A DNA stretch of 64,000 nucleotides from Roseivivax isoporae LMG 25204. GTDB lineage: Bacteria > Pseudomonadota > Alphaproteobacteria > Rhodobacterales > Rhodobacteraceae. The DNA lies in the NCBI RefSeq assembly GCF_000521865.1, contig NZ_JAME01000018.1:1-64000 (forward strand), in the 5' to 3' direction. Shown piece after piece: positions 43,214-56,203 of this stretch (position 1 is the first letter of the stretch; each line of letters starts with the position of its first letter). Position numbers and translations under genes: made by a program. The notes under the pieces are model-generated. The model was not told the origin of the DNA. It saw nothing but the letters and a program-made list of their open reading frames with translations, and did no database searches.

Positions 43214-43383
43214 GATCCTTTTCCTCACGGTTTGGCGATATCGTGCCGACGGGGGTTTTCGCAGCGGGCGAAATCGGGCTAAATCCCGCCCGGTTGCAAA
43301 CCCTTGGCTTCCGCAGCATAGAGCGCACGAAACGGGACGCAACCCGGCACCTATCGAGGTAAGGACGTCTGGAGGCTGGACGC

Positions 43384-43914
43384 ATGAGATCACGTATGGC
43401 GGGCGCCCTGATCGGCGCGACGATGGCGCTGTCGGCCGTGGCCGCAACGGCGCAGCAGGAAAGCACGAACCGCGTCGACGCCATGACCGACTGGTCCGTG
43501 TTCGAAGGCAACGAGCCCCGCGAATGCTGGGCCGTGACCACGGCGAAGGAAACGGTGAACACGAGGGATGGCCGCGTCGTGGCCGTGACGCGGGGGCAGA
43601 TCCTGCTGATGGTGTTCTTCCGGCCGGAGGCCGAGGTGACCGGGCAGGTCGCGTTCACGGGCGGCTATCCCTTCGCCGACGGCTCGACCGTCAACATCAA
43701 CATCGGCGGCACCGAGTTCGAGATGTTCACCGAGGGCGAATGGTCCTGGCCCGCGACGCCGCAGGACGACGCCCGCATCGTGACCGCGATGAAGCGCGGC
43801 GCCGACGCCGTGGTGACCGCGCGCTCGTCGCGCGGGACCCAGACCGAGGATACGTTCTCGCTCCTCGGCTTCACCGCCGCCGTCGAGGACGCGGAGCGCC
43901 GCTGCAGCAGCTGA
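43384..43914 (+). CDS. Invasion-associated locus B (IalB)-like exported protein
   Basis: 176 residues with a signal peptide (MRSRMAGALIGATMALSAVA, then ATAQ before the mature Q). The mature part fits IalB-like proteins: DWSVFEGNEPRECWAVTTAK, a central beta region with GGYPFADGSTVNINIGGTEF, and a terminal TFSLLGFTAAVEDAERRC. The two cysteines (ECW and RRC) probably form a disulfide. In Bartonella IalB is linked to erythrocyte invasion; in free-living Rhodobacteraceae homologues are common and the role is unknown. A terminator follows at 43943. Confidence 0.87.
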   Translation: MRSRMAGALIGATMALSAVAATAQQESTNRVDAMTDWSVFEGNEPRECWAVTTAKETVNTRDGRVVAVTRGQILLMVFFRPEAEVTGQVAFTGGYPFADGSTVNINIGGTEFEMFTEGEWSWPATPQDDARIVTAMKRGADAVVTARSSRGTQTEDTFSLLGFTAAVEDAERRCSS

Positions 43915-43942
43915 TCGCCGCGCGGCGCCACGAGATTGCCGG

Positions 43943-43974
43943 GACCGCCCCTGTTGAAGCGGGGGCGGTCTTTC
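43943..43974 (+). terminator. Rho-independent terminator after the IalB-like gene
   Basis: GACCGCCCC (43943-43951) pairs with GGGGCGGTC (43962-43970) around a 10-base loop, followed by TTT. It separates this transcript from rlmN. Confidence 0.75.
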
Positions 43975-44016
43975 CTGTATAGGCGACGCTTCACCTTCCA
44001 GCCGAGCGAATCCGCC

Positions 44017-45198
44017 ATGGCCCAGCACGCAGCACCGATCACCCAAGACCTCGTCACGATCCCCCGGAAGATGCCGGAGGGGCCCGCGAACCTCGTGGGC
44101 ATGACGCGGGACCAGATGTCCGCGGCGCTGTCGGCGGCGGGCACGCCCGACAAGCAGCTCAAGATGCGGGTGAACCAGGTCTGGCAGTGGATCTATCACT
44201 GGGGCGTGCGCGACTTCGCCGAGATGACGAACCTCGCGAAGGAGTACCGTGCGCTCCTGTCCGAGAACTTCGTGATCCGGCTGCCAGAGATCGTGTCGAA
44301 GTCGGTATCGGCCGACGGGACGCGCAAGTACCTGGTTCGGATCGCCGGCGGCCACGAGGTCGAGGTCGTCTACATCCCCGAGGCCGATCGCGGCACGCTC
44401 TGCATCTCGAGCCAGGTGGGCTGCACGCTGACCTGTTCGTTCTGCCATACCGGCACGCAGAAGCTCGTGCGCAACCTCACCGCGGACGAGATCGTCGGCC
44501 AGGTGATGCTGGCGCGCGACGACCTCGGCGAATGGCCGAAGCGCGGCGAGAAGAAGGTCGAGACCCGGCTCCTGTCGAACATCGTGCTCATGGGCATGGG
44601 CGAGCCGCTCTACAATTTCGACAACGTGCGCGACGCGATGAAGATCGCCATGGACGGCGAGGGCATCGCGCTGTCGCGTCGGCGGATCACCCTGTCGACG
44701 AGCGGCGTCGTGCCGGAGATCGCCCGCTGCGCCGAGGAGATCGGCTGCCAGCTGGCGGTGTCGTTCCACGCGACCACCGACGAGGTGCGCGACCGGCTCG
44801 TGCCGATCAACAAGCGCTGGAACATCGAGACGCTGCTCGGCGCGCTCAAGGAGTACCCGCGCCTGTCGAATTCCGAGCGGATCACCTTCGAGTACGTGAT
44901 GCTGAAGGGCGTGAACGACAGCGACGCGGACGCGCGCCGGCTGGTGAAGCTGATCTCGGGCATCCCGGCCAAGATCAACCTCATCCCGTTCAACGAATGG
45001 CCCGGAGCGCCTTACGAGCGTTCGGACTGGAGCCGCATCGAGGCCTTCGCGGACATCGTCTACAAGGCAGGCTATGCCTCGCCCATCCGCACCCCACGCG
45101 GCGAGGACATCATGGCCGCCTGCGGCCAGCTGAAATCGGCCACGGAACGGGCGCGCAAATCGCGCCGCGAGATCGAGGCGGAGACGGCACGCGGCTGA
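44017..45198 (+). CDS. rlmN: 23S rRNA (adenine2503-C2)-methyltransferase RlmN
   Basis: 393 residues from ATG 44017 ([12 protein letters not shown]). A radical-SAM enzyme that methylates C2 of A2503 in 23S rRNA and A37 of some tRNAs. The radical-SAM cluster motif [20 protein letters not shown] (CxxxCxxC) follows the family block LCISSQVG. A second catalytic cysteine lies near the C-terminus in [10 protein letters not shown], the residue that carries the methyl group. The SAM-binding [12 protein letters not shown] and ISLST-like [13 protein letters not shown] are present. The only unusual point is the lack of a clear ribosome site before the ATG. Confidence 0.96.
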   Translation: MAQHAAPITQDLVTIPRKMPEGPANLVGMTRDQMSAALSAAGTPDKQLKMRVNQVWQWIYHWGVRDFAEMTNLAKEYRALLSENFVIRLPEIVSKSVSADGTRKYLVRIAGGHEVEVVYIPEADRGTLCISSQVGCTLTCSFCHTGTQKLVRNLTADEIVGQVMLARDDLGEWPKRGEKKVETRLLSNIVLMGMGEPLYNFDNVRDAMKIAMDGEGIALSRRRITLSTSGVVPEIARCAEEIGCQLAVSFHATTDEVRDRLVPINKRWNIETLLGALKEYPRLSNSERITFEYVMLKGVNDSDADARRLVKLISGIPAKINLIPFNEWPGAPYERSDWSRIEAFADIVYKAGYASPIRTPRGEDIMAACGQLKSATERARKSRREIEAETARG

Positions 45199-45261
45199 CG
45201 CGCAGCACGTTGACGCGGCCGCGCGACCCATGCTTGAACTGGCGCCGCACGGGGGAACGCG

Positions 45262-45663
45262 ATGACCTTTTCCGAAGCTGTCGCCGAACTGCCGGACATC
45301 GTCCGGATCTGGGTCCTGTGGCTCACCGTCGTGATGTTCGTGGTGCCGCTGGTGCTGGCCCTCTTCCGCGAGACCCGCATGGCGGGCTACGTCGCGCTGG
45401 CCGCGTCCTTCGTGCTGGCAGTGGCGATGAACCTCTTCTACGCGCAGGTGGGCATGGTGCGGCTCCTCGGGTTGCCGCACATCCTCGTCTGGACGCCGCT
45501 CCTGATCTGGCTCGCGCCGAAGCTGCGCGCCCCGGGCGTCCGCCGCCTGCCGCGCGCGCTGCTCGCGCTCTTCTGCCTCACGATCCTCGTGTCGCTCGTC
45601 TTCGACTATGTCGACGTGATCCGCTGGATCGCCGGCGACCGCGCATCGCTCATCGGCGCCTGA
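45262..45663 (+). CDS. Small four-helix membrane protein of unknown function
   Basis: 133 residues with four hydrophobic segments: about 14-34 (VRIWVLWLTVVMFVVPLVLA), 42-62 (GYVALAASFVLAVAMNLFY), 70-88 (LGLPHILVWTPLLIWLAP) and 100-120 (LALFCLTILVSLVFDYVDV). Start ATG 45262 has GGGGGAACG upstream. I do not recognise a named family. It is convergent with the LysR gene, and the intervening terminator at 45678 reads in the opposite direction. Confidence 0.8.
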   Translation: MTFSEAVAELPDIVRIWVLWLTVVMFVVPLVLALFRETRMAGYVALAASFVLAVAMNLFYAQVGMVRLLGLPHILVWTPLLIWLAPKLRAPGVRRLPRALLALFCLTILVSLVFDYVDVIRWIAGDRASLIGA

Positions 45664-45677
45664 GGCCAGGGCCCACG

Positions 45678-45705
45678 AAAAAACCCCGGACGCATGCGCC
45701 CGGGG
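45678..45705 (-). terminator. Rho-independent terminator after the LysR gene
   Basis: Read leftward, CCCCGG and CCGGGG close a stem with an inner GCGCATGCGT region, followed by TTTTTT. It lies 33 bases after the LysR stop. Confidence 0.82.
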
Positions 45706-45738
45706 CAGGTCCTGCCAGGAAGGCAGTCGAGGAAACCC

Positions 45739-46644
45739 TTACCAGTCGATCGGCCCCTTGTCGCCGAAGACGTGCACGAGAAAGTCGATGAAGGCCCGCA
45801 CCTTGGGCTGCGTGAACCGGCCCGGCGGATAGACGGCGTAGATGCCCTGCGTCTCGAGCGGCAGGTCGGGGATCGCGTCCTCCACGAGCCCCTTCTCCAT
45901 CGCGTCGGCGTAGAGGAACGAGGGCAGGTAGGCGATGCCGAGCCCCGCGATGCACGCGTTGAGCAGCGACTGCCCGTCGTTCACCGACAGCCAGCCGGCG
46001 GTGCGGATCTGCCGCTTTTCACCCGAGGGCGCGGTGACCTTCCAGACATTGCCCGAGGCCTGGTTCGAATAATGCAGCAGCTTGTGCTCGTTCAGGTCGT
46101 CGATGCGGGCGGGGCGGCCGAATTTCTCGAAATAGGCCGGCGACGCGATCATCCGCTTGGTGGTCTCGGTCAGCTTGCGCGCGCGGAGCGTCGAATCCTC
46201 GAGCTCACCGATGCGCACCGCCATGTCGAACCCTTCGGAGATGAGTTCCACGTAGCGGTTGTTGAGTACCATGTTCACGGTGATGTCCGGGAACTCGGCG
46301 AGGAAGTCACCCAGGACCGGCGACAGGTGGTTCACGCCGAAATCCGTCGCGACCGAGATCCGCAGGAGCCCCGAGGGCGCGGATTGCATCGAGGTCACGA
46401 GCGCGTCGGCCTCGCCTGCGTCGTTCAGGACGCGGCGCGCACGGTCGTAATAGGCAAGCCCGATTTCGGTCGGGCTGACGCGGCGGGTCGTGCGGTTCAG
46501 GAGCCGCGCCCCGAGCCGGGCCTCGAGGGAGGAGACGTGCTTCGACACCGCGGACTTGGAGATGCCCATCTTCTTGGCGGCGTCGGTGAAGCCGCCCTGG
46601 TCCACGACCGTGGCGAAGGCTTCCATTTCCGTGAGCCGGTCCAT
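45739..46644 (-). CDS. LysR-family transcriptional regulator
   Basis: 301 residues from ATG 46644 (MDRLTEMEAFATVVDQGGFT). N-terminal winged helix-turn-helix (about 1-60, DAAKKMGISKSAVSKHVSSL followed by EARLGARLLNRTTR) and a periplasmic-binding-like effector domain (about 90-295, starting GLLRISVATDFGVNHLSPVL). It belongs to the CrgA/AaeR-like subgroup. It follows the PfpI-family gene on the same strand after a terminator, so it is probably transcribed separately. Its targets are unknown. Confidence 0.94.
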   Translation of the reverse strand: MDRLTEMEAFATVVDQGGFTDAAKKMGISKSAVSKHVSSLEARLGARLLNRTTRRVSPTEIGLAYYDRARRVLNDAGEADALVTSMQSAPSGLLRISVATDFGVNHLSPVLGDFLAEFPDITVNMVLNNRYVELISEGFDMAVRIGELEDSTLRARKLTETTKRMIASPAYFEKFGRPARIDDLNEHKLLHYSNQASGNVWKVTAPSGEKRQIRTAGWLSVNDGQSLLNACIAGLGIAYLPSFLYADAMEKGLVEDAIPDLPLETQGIYAVYPPGRFTQPKVRAFIDFLVHVFGDKGPIDW

Positions 46645-46794
46645 TGCACTCTCCCTCGTCAAACGTCTTGAAACCGAGATGTGACACCGGATCTGGGCAG
46701 AAACAGGGCTTGGCGCGGACAATGGCGCGTTCATACCGAGCAATGTTTGGGGCGCTGAAACAGCGGCGTCAGGTGCGACAGGGCACGACACACG

Positions 46795-46824
46795 GAAAGG
46801 GCCGGACGCTTGCACGTCCGGCCC
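46795..46824 (-). terminator. Rho-independent terminator after the PfpI-family gene
   Basis: GGGCCGGACG (46799-46808) and CGTCCGGCCC (46815-46824) form a 10-base perfect stem with loop CTTGCA; read leftward it is followed by TTTCC. It lies 25 bases after the gene's stop. Confidence 0.75.
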
Positions 46825-46849
46825 GAACACATGAGGGATGCCGAGGCGA

Positions 46850-47410
46850 TCAGGCCGCGTCGCGCTGATGCGTACCCTCTTCGATCTCCTCGACGATCTT
46901 GGCGACAAACGCGTCGATGTCGCCGGGGTTCCGGCTGGTCACGATCCCTTGATCGGCAACCACCTGCTCGTCCACCCAGTCGGCGCCGGCGTTCTGCACG
47001 TCGGTCTTGATCGAGTGGTACGAGGTCGCCTTGCGGCCCCGGATGATGTCGGTCTGCACGAGCAGCCACGGCGCGTGGCAGATCGCGGCGATCACCTTTC
47101 CGGCCTTGTGGAAGGCGCGCACGGCGTCCAGGACCTCGTCCTTGGTGCGCAGGATGTCCGGGTTGATCTGGCCACCCGGCAGCACGAGCGCGTCGTAGTC
47201 CGCGAGCGACGCATCGCCCAGCGCGATGTCGGCCTTGACCGGGCGGCCCCAGTCGTCGCCGTCCCAGCCCTTGATCTCCTGACCGTCGAGCGAGGCCACG
47301 TGGACCTCGGCGCCACGGTCGCGGAGCTGGTCGCGCGGCCCCTCGAGCTCGGACTGCTCGAATCCGTGGGTGGCGATGATGAGAACGCGGGCGTCATTGA
47401 TGCGGGGCAT
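46850..47410 (-). CDS. DJ-1/PfpI-family protein (general stress protein YhbO-like)
   Basis: 186 residues from ATG 47410. The class I glutamine-amidotransferase-like fold is clear: VLIIATHGFEQSELEGPRDQ with the conserved Glu, DALVLPGGQINPDIL, and the nucleophile elbow VIAAICHAPWLLVQ with Cys followed by His. Close relatives (PfpI, YhbO, YajL) are described as stress-protective deglycases or holdases; the exact activity is debated. It is 103 bases downstream of fadH on the same strand. Confidence 0.92.
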   Translation of the reverse strand: MPRINDARVLIIATHGFEQSELEGPRDQLRDRGAEVHVASLDGQEIKGWDGDDWGRPVKADIALGDASLADYDALVLPGGQINPDILRTKDEVLDAVRAFHKAGKVIAAICHAPWLLVQTDIIRGRKATSYHSIKTDVQNAGADWVDEQVVADQGIVTSRNPGDIDAFVAKIVEEIEEGTHQRDAA

Positions 47411-47513
47411 GTGGTGCCTCCTCTCGTTCGAAAAGCATGTCCCGGCGTCGTTGCCGGGGTCACTCGCAGAACGTCTGCGCCCCGGCCCTGTTCCCTGCCA
47501 CCTGCCATCTGCC

Positions 47514-49712
<2,199 letters not shown>

Positions 49713-50864
49713 TCAGCCCTTCATCGCGTCCCAGAAGCTCTTCACGCTCTTGAAGAAGCTCTTGGATTCGGGGTTGTTGTCCTCGGACATCGCCTCGAAT
49801 TCGCGCAGCAGGTCCTTCTGCTTCTGCGTCAGGTTCACCGGGGTCTCGACCGCCAGTTCGATGAACATGTCGCCGTGACCGCCGCCGCGCAGGGCGGGCA
49901 TGCCCTTGCCGCGCAGACGCATCTGGCGCCCGGATTGCGAGCCTGCGGGGATCTTCACGCGCGAGCGGCCACCATCGATGGTCGGCACCTCGATGTCGCC
50001 CCCGAGCGCTGCCGCCGTCATCGACACCGGCACCCGGCACTGCAGGTTCACGCCGTCGCGCTCGAAGATCTCGTGCCGCGTCACCTCCACGAAGATGTAG
50101 AGGTCACCCGGCGGGCCGCCGCGCATCCCGGCCTCGCCCTCTCCGGCAAGGCGGATGCGGGTCCCTGTCTCGACGCCCGGCGGGATGTTCACGGACAGCG
50201 CGCGTTCCTTCTGCACGCGGCCATTGCCGCCGCAGGTGGTGCAGGGATTCTTGATGATCTGGCCCAGCCCGGAACAGGTCGGGCAGGTCCGTTCGACGGT
50301 AAAGAAGCCCTGCGTCGCGCGCACCTTGCCCATGCCCGAACAGGTGGGACAGGTCGTGGGCTCCGCGCCGCCTTCCGAGCCCGAGCCCTTGCACGACCCG
50401 CACTGGACGCTGGTCGGCACGGTGATCGTCTTGCCGAGCCCGTTGTAGGCTTCCTCAAGGGTCACGCGCAGGTTGTAGCGCAGGTCGGACCCGCGTGCCG
50501 CGCGGCTCCGGCCGCCGCGGCCGCCACCCATGAAGTCGCCGAACAGGTCGTCGAACACGTCCGAGAACGCCGAGGCGAAATCACCCTGCGCGCCGAACCC
50601 GCCGGCCCCGGGACGCGGGCCTCCGCCGCCCATGCCGCCCTCGAAGGCCGCGTGGCCGTAACGGTCGTAGGCCGCGCGCTTGTCGTTGTCCTTGAGGACC
50701 TCGTAGGCCTCGTTGGCTTCCTTGAACTTGGTCTCGGCGTCGGGGTTGTCCGCGTTGCGGTCCGGGTGAAGTTCCTTCGCCTTCTGGCGATAGGCTTTCT
50801 TGATCTCTTCCGGAGAGGCGCCCTTCTTGAGGCCGAGCACGTCGTAGTAGTCACGCTTGGACAT
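49713..50864 (-). CDS. dnaJ: Molecular chaperone DnaJ
   Basis: 383 residues, normal length. Co-chaperone that delivers substrates to DnaK and stimulates its ATPase. J domain at 1-70 with the HPD motif in [18 protein letters not shown], then a Gly/Phe-rich linker. The zinc-finger domain has four CxxCxGxG repeats ([32 protein letters not shown], about 145-215), followed by the C-terminal substrate domain. It lies 83 bases downstream of dnaK on the same strand and is probably co-transcribed from the heat-shock promoter in front of dnaK. Confidence 0.97.
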   Translation of the reverse strand: MSKRDYYDVLGLKKGASPEEIKKAYRQKAKELHPDRNADNPDAETKFKEANEAYEVLKDNDKRAAYDRYGHAAFEGGMGGGGPRPGAGGFGAQGDFASAFSDVFDDLFGDFMGGGRGGRSRAARGSDLRYNLRVTLEEAYNGLGKTITVPTSVQCGSCKGSGSEGGAEPTTCPTCSGMGKVRATQGFFTVERTCPTCSGLGQIIKNPCTTCGGNGRVQKERALSVNIPPGVETGTRIRLAGEGEAGMRGGPPGDLYIFVEVTRHEIFERDGVNLQCRVPVSMTAAALGGDIEVPTIDGGRSRVKIPAGSQSGRQMRLRGKGMPALRGGGHGDMFIELAVETPVNLTQKQKDLLREFEAMSEDNNPESKSFFKSVKSFWDAMKG

Positions 50865-50947
50865 CTATGCCCTCCTTGGCTCGCGGAACGCGGGAAGGCC
50901 GGCCCGGCATCCGGACCGGCCCCCATCAGGTTCCGCAGGCTGCGGCC

Positions 50948-52870
<1,923 letters not shown>

Positions 52871-52990
52871 GACGTTTCGATCCCTTCTTGTCTTCAAGGC
52901 GATACTTCGAGGCCCCGGACCCGTTCCGGCATCCTGCCCCGTTTCGGTGCGCGGACCGGCGGGCAGGGCCCGGGATCCGCGTTCGGAGGG

Positions 52991-53021
52991 TATATAGGGA
53001 GCGGATTTTTGGCCTGCAAGC
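52991..53021 (-). promoter_or_regulatory. Candidate RpoH (heat-shock) promoter of dnaKJ
   Basis: Read leftward: CTTGCA (53020-53015), 16 bases, then CCTATAT (52998-52992). This fits the alphaproteobacterial sigma-32 pattern CTTG...CYTATNT. It lies 122 bases before the dnaK ATG. Confidence 0.65.
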
Positions 53022-53124
53022 AGCGCCTGCCGCCGGTTGTGGCAAATTCGCCGGGTCAAGCGGCCTGCCCGTGCCCGGTTGCATCGCCCCGCGAAACCCG
53101 GTCATCCTGCCTCCCGTGACCGAG

Positions 53125-53721
53125 ATGCTGGAGATCGGCGGGTTCGAGATCCATCCCGCCCTGCTGGACCGTCCGGCGCAGGAGGCGCTGGTCGAGGACC
53201 TGCGCGCGGTGCTCGCGCAGGCGCCGCTCGTCCAGCCCGAGACACCGCGCGGCCGCAAGATGTCGGTGCGCATGTCGGCCGCGGGCCGCTACGGCTGGAT
53301 CAGCGACCGGCGCGGCTACCGCTACAGCGACACGCATCCCGCCGGCACGCCCTGGCCGTCCATTCCCGAGGCCGTGCTGGCGATCTGGCGGCGTGTCGCG
53401 CCGGGCGCGCGGGATCCCGAATGCTGCCTCATCAACTGGTACGGCGAGGGCGCCCGGATGGGCCTGCACCAGGATCGCGACGAGACGGACATGTCGCAGC
53501 CCGTGGTGTCGGTGTCCCTGGGCGACGACGGTCTCTTCCGCATGGGCAACGAGGAGCGCGGCGGCCCGACGCGCTCGGTCTGGCTGCATTCGGGGGACGT
53601 GGTGGTCATGGGCGGCGCGGCGCGGCTCCGCCATCACGGAGTCGACCGGATCCGGTTCGGATCGTCGACGCTCCTGCCGCGCGGCGGCCGGCTGAACCTG
53701 ACGCTGAGGGTCGTGACCTGA
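53125..53721 (+). CDS. alkB: Alpha-ketoglutarate-dependent DNA dioxygenase AlkB
   Basis: 198 residues from ATG 53125 (MLEIGGFEIHPALLDR); a GTG three codons upstream is an alternative, and neither has a strong ribosome site. It oxidatively removes methyl lesions such as 1-methyladenine from DNA, using Fe(II) and 2-oxoglutarate. Conserved residues: NWYGEGARMGLHQDRDE (iron-binding His and Asp), VVSVSLGDDGLFRMG, HSGDVVVMGG, and RHHGVDRIRFGSS with the second iron His and the two 2-oxoglutarate-binding arginines. It is divergent from dnaK and convergent with the SH3 protein gene. Confidence 0.93.
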   Translation: MLEIGGFEIHPALLDRPAQEALVEDLRAVLAQAPLVQPETPRGRKMSVRMSAAGRYGWISDRRGYRYSDTHPAGTPWPSIPEAVLAIWRRVAPGARDPECCLINWYGEGARMGLHQDRDETDMSQPVVSVSLGDDGLFRMGNEERGGPTRSVWLHSGDVVVMGGAARLRHHGVDRIRFGSSTLLPRGGRLNLTLRVVT

Positions 53722-53737
53722 GGCCGGCCGCCCCGGC

Positions 53738-54370
53738 TCAGCGCTCGGCCGTGTCCAGCGAGCAGCACCCGGCGAGCGTCCGAGGCATGGTTCCGCCCAC
53801 GAGCACGGTCGCGGAAAGACCGTAGAGCCTGTCTGACATCCCGTCGCTGCATTCCGCGGCCCGGATCGCCAGAGCAAGCGTGCGGCCCGCCGCGCCGCCC
53901 GTGACGCCGAACACGTCCGATCGCCCCGCGCCCGGCTGCACCGGACCGGTCAGGAACAGCGCCTCGCCCTCGGGGTCGGAGAGGTTCGAGAGCCCGCCGG
54001 CATCAGCGTCGAGCGACCAGAACGGTTCGGTCCCGAAACAGGACAGGCGGCTGACCTCCGGCAATGCCCCGCCGTCCTGCGGGGCCAGAAAGCCGAGCGA
54101 CACCCAGCCCGCGCGTTCCCCGGTGTTGACGCGCCCCCAGCCGTCCGGGGCGGTGCGGGCCGTGACCTCGACGCCCACGGCATCGGGCGCAAGCTCGCCG
54201 ATCTTCTCGGCAGCCGCGTCGGGTTCGGCGCGGATGTTGAGGACGTCGCCCGGCGCCACGCCCGCGACCGAGAAGAGCGCAGGCAGCGTGACCGGCGGCG
54301 CGATCTCCTCCTGGCCGGCCGCCGGCAGCGCGAGGACTGCGGCCAGGGCCGCCATCGCGACGGCCCTCAC
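53738..54370 (-). CDS. Exported SH3-domain protein with a COG3650-like C-terminal domain
   Basis: 210 residues starting at GTG 54370, whose GTGA overlaps the stop of the upstream permease gene. Residues 1-22 form a signal peptide (RAVAMAALAAVLALPAAGQ). About 38-95 is a bacterial SH3 fold (DVLNIRAEPDAAAEKIGELA, GWGRVNTGERAGWVSLGFLA). About 105-205 resembles the COG3650/DUF domain: LSCFGTEPFWSLDADAGG and ECSDGMSDRLYGLSATVLVG. The SH3 part suggests binding to peptidoglycan or a periplasmic partner. The tight coupling to an exporter permease may be functional or coincidental. Confidence 0.82.
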   Translation of the reverse strand: MRAVAMAALAAVLALPAAGQEEIAPPVTLPALFSVAGVAPGDVLNIRAEPDAAAEKIGELAPDAVGVEVTARTAPDGWGRVNTGERAGWVSLGFLAPQDGGALPEVSRLSCFGTEPFWSLDADAGGLSNLSDPEGEALFLTGPVQPGAGRSDVFGVTGGAAGRTLALAIRAAECSDGMSDRLYGLSATVLVGGTMPRTLAGCCSLDTAER

Positions 54371-55197
54371 CGGCGCGCCCCCCAGGAGGCCGAGGCATGC
54401 TTGCGCGTGTAGAATTCGCCCATCAGTCCGATCATGAGGAAGACGATACCGAACCACAGCGCGTATTCCCAAGTGGAATTTCGCGGAAAGTAGTTCACGA
54501 ACGTATAGCCGCGCGCCTGGTCGATGGCGTGGAACAGCGGATTCCAGTCGAACAGGTTCAGCATCGCGGGCGGCAGCGCGTTCGCGACGAACATCTTGCC
54601 CGAGGCGATCATGTTGGCGCGCTGGTAGATCGTGGTGACGATTCCCACCGGCACCGGTGCCCAGGGCTTGGCCGCCAGCAGGACCATGCCGATCGCCGCC
54701 CCGGTGAACCACGCGAGCAGCAGCATCCCGAAGGCCGCGATGGGCATGTGGATCTCGGACAGCACGCCCGGGTTCAGGACGACATCGTAGGCGAAGAGAA
54801 TGACGAAGAGGCTGAGAACCTGGATGTAGAGCGTCGACAGCATCGCCGCGAGGATCGCCACCGCGGTGTTCATCGGCGCGTGCTGCATCATCGGGCTCGT
54901 CGGTCCCTCCGCCCCCGCGACCGCGCCGAGGGTCTTGGAATGCGTGAGGTAGAGGAACACCCCGGTCATGATGTAGAGCAGGAAGTCGCCGCGCAGCGAG
55001 GCCCCGCGCAAGCCGAGCAGCGAGAACATGAAGTAGAACACCGCGACGAAGACGATCGCCTGCAGGATGTTCATGAAGATCGCCATCAGCGCGTTGCCGT
55101 GGGTCTTGCGCACGGACCGCACCGCGCTGTGGTACACCACTTCCGACAGGTAGTAGGCCGAGCCGATCCGGGTGCGCGGCTGGGTGGTCTGGAACAT
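54367..55197 (-). CDS. ABC-2 type transporter permease (polysaccharide export family)
   Basis: 276 residues from ATG 55197 (MFQTTQPRTRIGSAYYLSEV). Six hydrophobic segments, including ALMAIFMNILQAIVFVAVFY, FLLYIMTGVFLYLTHSK, VLSLFVILFAYDVVLNPGVL and ALWFGIVFLMIGLMGEFYT. The family block NPLFHAIDQARGYTF is typical of KpsM/RfbA-like permeases that export capsular or O-polysaccharides. The ATP-binding partner normally sits beside it but is not in this window. The divergent genes across a 202-base gap build UDP-sugars and glycans, consistent with a role in surface polysaccharide export. Confidence 0.87.
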   Translation of the reverse strand: MFQTTQPRTRIGSAYYLSEVVYHSAVRSVRKTHGNALMAIFMNILQAIVFVAVFYFMFSLLGLRGASLRGDFLLYIMTGVFLYLTHSKTLGAVAGAEGPTSPMMQHAPMNTAVAILAAMLSTLYIQVLSLFVILFAYDVVLNPGVLSEIHMPIAAFGMLLLAWFTGAAIGMVLLAAKPWAPVPVGIVTTIYQRANMIASGKMFVANALPPAMLNLFDWNPLFHAIDQARGYTFVNYFPRNSTWEYALWFGIVFLMIGLMGEFYTRKHASASWGARR

Positions 55198-55399
55198 CCT
55201 CGTTCGCTCCGCTCTGCCGGTGTCGGGCACCGTGCCGTCCTTCCGGCGGATCACCGATCGCCGCATCCTTGCGCAGACGGACGGCCCGGCGGCGCCGTCC
55301 GCCCGCGCGCGCCTTGCCGGACACGTCTGCGGCGAGCATAAGGGGCGCGCCGGACCGCATCAATGAACCCGGCAATTGTGCCATCGAAAGGGCGAAGGC

Positions 55400-56197
55400 T
55401 TGAATTATTCCGAACTCTCCACCGTCATGCGCCGACTGGCCCTCGAGGCCGGCGAGAAGATCATGCAGATCTACAACTCGGACGACTTCGAGGTGAAGAC
55501 CAAGTCCGACGCCTCTCCGGTGACGGAGGCCGACGAGGCTGCCGACGCGCTGATCTCGGCGGGATTGCGGGCCGCCTTCCCCGACACCGCGCTCGTGACC
55601 GAGGAGCAGGCGGCGAGCCACGATCAGGACGTGGCGACGTTCCTGATCGTCGACCCGCTCGACGGCACCAAGGAATTCGTGAACCGCCGCGGCGATTTCA
55701 CCGTGAACATCGCCTACGTCGAAGACGGCGTCCCGGTGCGCGGCGTGGTCTACGCCCCTGCCAAGGAGCGGCTGTTCTACACCGACAGCGTCGGCGGGTC
55801 GGTCGAGGAAACCGGGCCCTTCGATCCCGACACGCCGGGCGAGACGAAGCCGCTTCGCGTGGGGAAACCCGACAATTCCGCCCTCATGGTGGTGGCGTCG
55901 AAATCGCACCGTGACGCCGCGACGGACGACTACATCGGCAAGTACGCCGTGCACGACATGACGAGCGCCGGCTCGTCGCTCAAGTTCTGCCTCGTGGCGA
56001 CCGGGGAAGCCGACCTCTACCCGCGGCTCGGGCGCACAATGGAATGGGACACCGCCGCGGGACACGCGGTTCTCGCCGGCGCCGGAGGCCGGGTGGTGCG
56101 CTTCGACGACCACACCCCGCTCGACTACGGCAAGGCGGGTTTCGCGAACCCCTTCTTCATCGCCTACGCTCCGGGGGTCGACCTCAAGGAGGGCTGA
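55400..56197 (+). CDS. cysQ: 3'(2'),5'-bisphosphate nucleotidase CysQ
   Basis: 265 residues starting at TTG 55400, with AGGGCGAAGG just upstream. CysQ hydrolyses 3'-phosphoadenosine 5'-phosphate (PAP), the by-product of sulfotransferases and of PAPS reduction. Motifs: KSDASPVTEADEAAD, VTEEQ, DPLDGTKEFVNRRGDFTVNI (the DPLDGT signature plus the CysQ-specific KEFV) and MEWDTAAGHAVLAGAGGRVV. The family resemblance to CysQ is closer than for the paralogue at 10165. It begins the rightward glycan cluster, which ends in a sulfotransferase, so PAP recycling for glycan sulfation is a plausible local role. Confidence 0.93.
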   Translation: MNYSELSTVMRRLALEAGEKIMQIYNSDDFEVKTKSDASPVTEADEAADALISAGLRAAFPDTALVTEEQAASHDQDVATFLIVDPLDGTKEFVNRRGDFTVNIAYVEDGVPVRGVVYAPAKERLFYTDSVGGSVEETGPFDPDTPGETKPLRVGKPDNSALMVVASKSHRDAATDDYIGKYAVHDMTSAGSSLKFCLVATGEADLYPRLGRTMEWDTAAGHAVLAGAGGRVVRFDDHTPLDYGKAGFANPFFIAYAPGVDLKEG

Positions 56198-56203
56198 GAG
56201 GGG

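Noticed and set aside
43390..45480. Near 700-residue minus-strand frame opposite rlmN
   Set aside because: Antisense of a well-conserved gene, His/Arg-rich shadow translation with no domain.
53722..53737. GC-rich inverted sequence between alkB and the SH3 gene as a bidirectional terminator
   Set aside because: The pairing arms GCCGGC are short and separated by a loop of over 30 bases, with no T-run on either side.
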